From positions 1,364,001 through 1,428,000 of the forward strand of contig NZ_PVYX01000001.1 of the NCBI RefSeq assembly GCF_003001695.1: a stretch of 64,000 nucleotides of DNA, in the 5' to 3' direction. The DNA is from Flagellimonas meridianipacifica (GTDB lineage Bacteria > Bacteroidota > Bacteroidia > Flavobacteriales > Flavobacteriaceae). This document shows positions 61,914 through 64,000 of this stretch, piece by piece. Every line of letters begins with the position of its first letter. Positions within the stretch are counted from its first letter, which is position 1. The notes under the pieces were generated by a model, which saw only the letters and a list, made by a program, of their open reading frames with translations, was not told the origin of the DNA and searched no databases. Position numbers and translations under genes: made by a program.

Positions 61914-63548
61914 TCATTTATGGGATTCCTTCACTGCGTTCGGAATTAGTGACCTTAAATCTTCCAAAGTGTTGGCTTCTTCAATCTTTTTGTCCTTTCT
62001 CCACTTAAGAATGCGAGGGAAACGGGTGGCCACACCACTCTTATGGCGTTTGGACAGTGCAATTCCTTCGAATGCAATTTCAAAAACATGATGCGGAGTT
62101 ACACTTCGCACTGGCCCAAAGCGTTCCAATGTATTTTTCTTTATCCAAGCATCCACTTCCCGGAATTCAGTATCGGTAAGTCCGGAATAGGCTTTGGCGA
62201 ACGTGACCAATTCTTTTTCTCCATCCTCGTTGGTTTGCCAAAGTGCAAAGGTATAATCCGTGAAAAGGTTACTTCGTCTGCCGTGTCCACGCATGGCATA
62301 GGTAAGCACAGCATCGATGGTCAAAGGTTCAACTTTCCACTTCCACCAATCTCCTTTTTTACGACCCACCTGATACGGAGAATGGTTATGTTTTAGCATC
62401 AAACCTTCACTTCGCATTTCACGGGAGCGCGCCCTTTCCTTGGTGACTTCGTCCCATGATTTAAATTGGAGTCGTTCAGATAATAAAAACGAATTCTCGA
62501 TTGCTCGGGATTTGGTTTTTTCCTTATTTAGCTGTTCCAATAGCTGCCTACGTTCCAAATAGTTTTTACTTCGGATGTCTTTGCCGTCCCACTCCAGAAG
62601 ATCATAGGCCTTTAAAATAACCGGAGTTTTCTCAAGAAGGGATTTGGATACGGTCTTGCGACCAATTCGGGTTTGTAAATCATTGAAAGTCCCAATTTCA
62701 CCATTGGGATAGGGTAGAAGCTCCCCATCCAATACGGTTCCATTTGGGATGTTCCCAATAAATTTTTGAAACTCCGGATACTTGTCGGTAACCAACTCCT
62801 CACCTCGACTCCATATAAAGATTTCGTCATTGCGAACAATAACCTGTGCACGAATCCCATCCCATTTGTGTTCTGCAGACCAATTGGATACACTTCCTAA
62901 ATCTTCAGGTGTTTCTTCTAGGGCGTAAGCCAAATAAAAGGGGTAGGGTTTGGAGAGATAATCACTTTCTTTTTCTTCCAAAATCAAATCTTGAAAGGAT
63001 ATGGTGCTCGGGTTCCAATTGCCCATGAGTTTGTAAGCCAAGACGTCTTCATCCAGTTGCGTAGCTTTGGCCAATGCCTTGGTCATAAGTTTTTGACTTA
63101 CCCCAATCCGGAACCCTCCGGTAATCAACTTGGTAAAAACAAATCTCTCATAATAATTGAGCTGTTCCCAGTTATAAAAAAGATATGTCTTTTTCTCATC
63201 TTCAGTTTTGGGCTTTAAGGCAATCATTTCATCTAAAAAATGGGTTAATGATTTTTCGGTAGAATTTGTAGAAGATGGAATAATCAATGCAATCGTCTCC
63301 GCCAAATCCCCAACAATATGATAGCTTTCCTCAAATAGCCAAAGTGGAATATTCGCCAGTTCAGCAGCCCATTCCCTTAGTAAGGTGGTGTTTACGGGTC
63401 TTGGTGGTCTTCGATGGGATAAAATGGCAATGGTCCAAACCTTATCCGTATCATTTGCCATTACAAAATATTCGGCCAATGCTTTTACCTTTTCATTGGT
63501 CTTGTTGGTACTGTCCAACGTTTTGATGAGCTCTGCAAATCTTTTCAC
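61914..63548 (-). CDS. ATP-dependent DNA ligase (ligase-associated response)
   Basis: 544 residues. Adenylation domain with catalytic Lys228 in EHKWDGIRAQV, ILDGELLPY (motif III/IIIa analogue, here VLDGELLPY), LEWDGKDI, MSEGLMLKHN (RSEGLMLKHN) and WWKWK (motif V). The N-terminal 200 residues are the helical DNA-binding domain and the end is an OB fold. Matches the ligase of TIGR04120 type (about 530 residues). Its last residues (IPNAVKESHK) are encoded by a sequence able to form hairpin B at 61925-61946. Confidence 0.95.
   Translation of the reverse strand: MKRFAELIKTLDSTNKTNEKVKALAEYFVMANDTDKVWTIAILSHRRPPRPVNTTLLREWAAELANIPLWLFEESYHIVGDLAETIALIIPSSTNSTEKSLTHFLDEMIALKPKTEDEKKTYLFYNWEQLNYYERFVFTKLITGGFRIGVSQKLMTKALAKATQLDEDVLAYKLMGNWNPSTISFQDLILEEKESDYLSKPYPFYLAYALEETPEDLGSVSNWSAEHKWDGIRAQVIVRNDEIFIWSRGEELVTDKYPEFQKFIGNIPNGTVLDGELLPYPNGEIGTFNDLQTRIGRKTVSKSLLEKTPVILKAYDLLEWDGKDIRSKNYLERRQLLEQLNKEKTKSRAIENSFLLSERLQFKSWDEVTKERARSREMRSEGLMLKHNHSPYQVGRKKGDWWKWKVEPLTIDAVLTYAMRGHGRRSNLFTDYTFALWQTNEDGEKELVTFAKAYSGLTDTEFREVDAWIKKNTLERFGPVRSVTPHHVFEIAFEGIALSKRHKSGVATRFPRILKWRKDKKIEEANTLEDLRSLIPNAVKESHK
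61925..61946. repeat. REP-like hairpin B within the ligase 3' end
   Basis: ATTCC (61925-61929) and GGAAT (61942-61946) pair around a 12-base loop (TTCACTGCGTTC). Same stem and loop lengths as hairpin A at 61575. It encodes part of the ligase C-terminus. Confidence 0.4.
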
Positions 63549-64000
63549 GACACCTCTACATTTTCAGTTTCAGAAGCGCTGATTTCGCTGATTTCGCCTT
63601 CGTATTGGGTACTTTCAGTTCGGGCGTCGTATCCCAGTTCCCCCAGGTATCTGGAAAAAATCTCGGTGTAGCCGTGGGTGCAAATCACCTTTTCTGCACC
63701 GGTAGCTTTAATGCTTTCCAAAAGACCGCTCCAGTCACAATGGTCGCTCAGTACAAAACCTTTGTCAATGGCACGTCTTCTTCGGGCCCCTCGAAAGGCC
63801 ATCCACCCACTGGCCGTTGCGGTTACAAAAGGAACCATTTTACGTATCCAAGTACTTCCATGAGCAGATGGTGGGGCAACAACCATGTTTCCTCGAAGTT
63901 CTTCCTTTTTGGTTTCACGAGTTATCAAATAGGTTTCTGGCAAATCAACCAAAGGGCGTACAACGTTGGTCATATTTTCTACCGCACCATGTGTATATAT
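63545..64000 (-). CDS. Ligase-associated exonuclease (MBL fold), 5' part outside the window
   Basis: Only about 150 C-terminal residues are visible; the frame is open to the window edge and the true start lies beyond 64000. Residues TWIRKMVPFVTATASGWMAF, VLSDHCDWSGLLESIKATGA and VICTHGYTEIFSRYLGELGY are the C-terminal metal-binding part of the beta-CASP/MBL exonuclease of the ligase cassette (TIGR04122). The stop overlaps the start of the ligase gene by 4 bases, so translation is coupled. Confidence 0.92.
   Translation of the reverse strand: MYTHGAVENMTNVVRPLVDLPETYLITRETKKEELRGNMVVAPPSAHGSTWIRKMVPFVTATASGWMAFRGARRRRAIDKGFVLSDHCDWSGLLESIKATGAEKVICTHGYTEIFSRYLGELGYDARTESTQYEGEISEISASETENVEVS

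Noticed and set aside
1-64000. CRISPR arrays, tRNA or rRNA genes, insertion sequences, integrases, prophage genes
   Set aside because: Looked for repeats with spacers, cloverleaf sequences and transposase-like proteins; found none.

Overview
The window is chromosomal DNA of a marine-type member of the Bacteroidota, almost certainly Flavobacteriaceae. The reasons are the AT-rich intergenic DNA, a promoter of the TTTG / TAnnTTTG type in place of a sigma-70 promoter, many SPII lipoproteins, a SusC-like TonB receptor with an N-terminal carboxypeptidase-regulatory domain, type IX secretion (T9SS) C-terminal domains, and flavobacterial gene pairs such as DUF1501/DUF1800 and the ligase-associated DNA damage response genes. 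A Flagellimonas/Muricauda-like genus is possible, but that is only an impression. I saw no rRNA, tRNA, CRISPR array, phage or insertion sequence. The window is densely coding, and most of it is housekeeping or scavenging metabolism.

Layout. 0-1.6 kb: a xylulokinase cut by the window edge, followed by a decayed tail of a GH3 glycosidase. 1.6-11 kb: a large lipoprotein, moaE-moaC (molybdenum cofactor), an SDR-type threonine dehydrogenase, small exported proteins, and a coupled M28 peptidase/epimerase pair. 11-18.5 kb: CBS, zinc-ribbon and pentapeptide-repeat proteins, a large Asp-box beta-propeller protein, then an SDR-TetR operon with three matching palindromic operators. 18.6-23.8 kb: GH63 hydrolase, Na+/solute symporter, S66 peptidase and glycerate kinase on one strand. 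This is best read as uptake and breakdown of a glycosylglycerate-type compatible solute to 2-phosphoglycerate. 23.8-27.5 kb: small genes and a LytS/LytTR two-component system. 27.6-31.5 kb: four tightly overlapping exported-protein genes, led by an esterase fused to a PD40-type propeller. 31.6-36.4 kb: MarR and TonB-receptor genes transcribed divergently, a short SSB with a strongly folded leader, a previously unlisted 53-residue Cys/Lys-rich ORF, and ferritin.

36.5-46 kb: PAP2 phosphatase, histone-deacetylase-like protein, Tex, MetG, and the DUF1800-DUF1501 pair, in which the DUF1501 protein carries both a Tat signal and a T9SS tail. 46-52.5 kb: YraN nuclease, an ACT-domain protein, membrane proteins, a serine hydrolase and a GH26 mannanase-like lipoprotein whose signal peptide lies upstream of its first ATG. 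52.6-56.7 kb: a PP-loop ATPase overlapping mfd.

57.8-64 kb: the complete set of ligase-associated DNA damage response genes (MBL exonuclease, ATP-dependent ligase, DEXH helicase, phosphoesterase PdeM), interrupted by two genes that do not belong. One is a GIY-YIG gene bounded by two small hairpins of the same shape. The other is a lipoprotein made almost entirely of a gliding-motility C-terminal domain. No completely unknown large system is evident. The strongest candidates for follow-up are the glycosylglycerate cluster, the GIY-YIG intrusion, the SSB leader structure, the 53-residue Cys-rich protein and the esterase-propeller operon.
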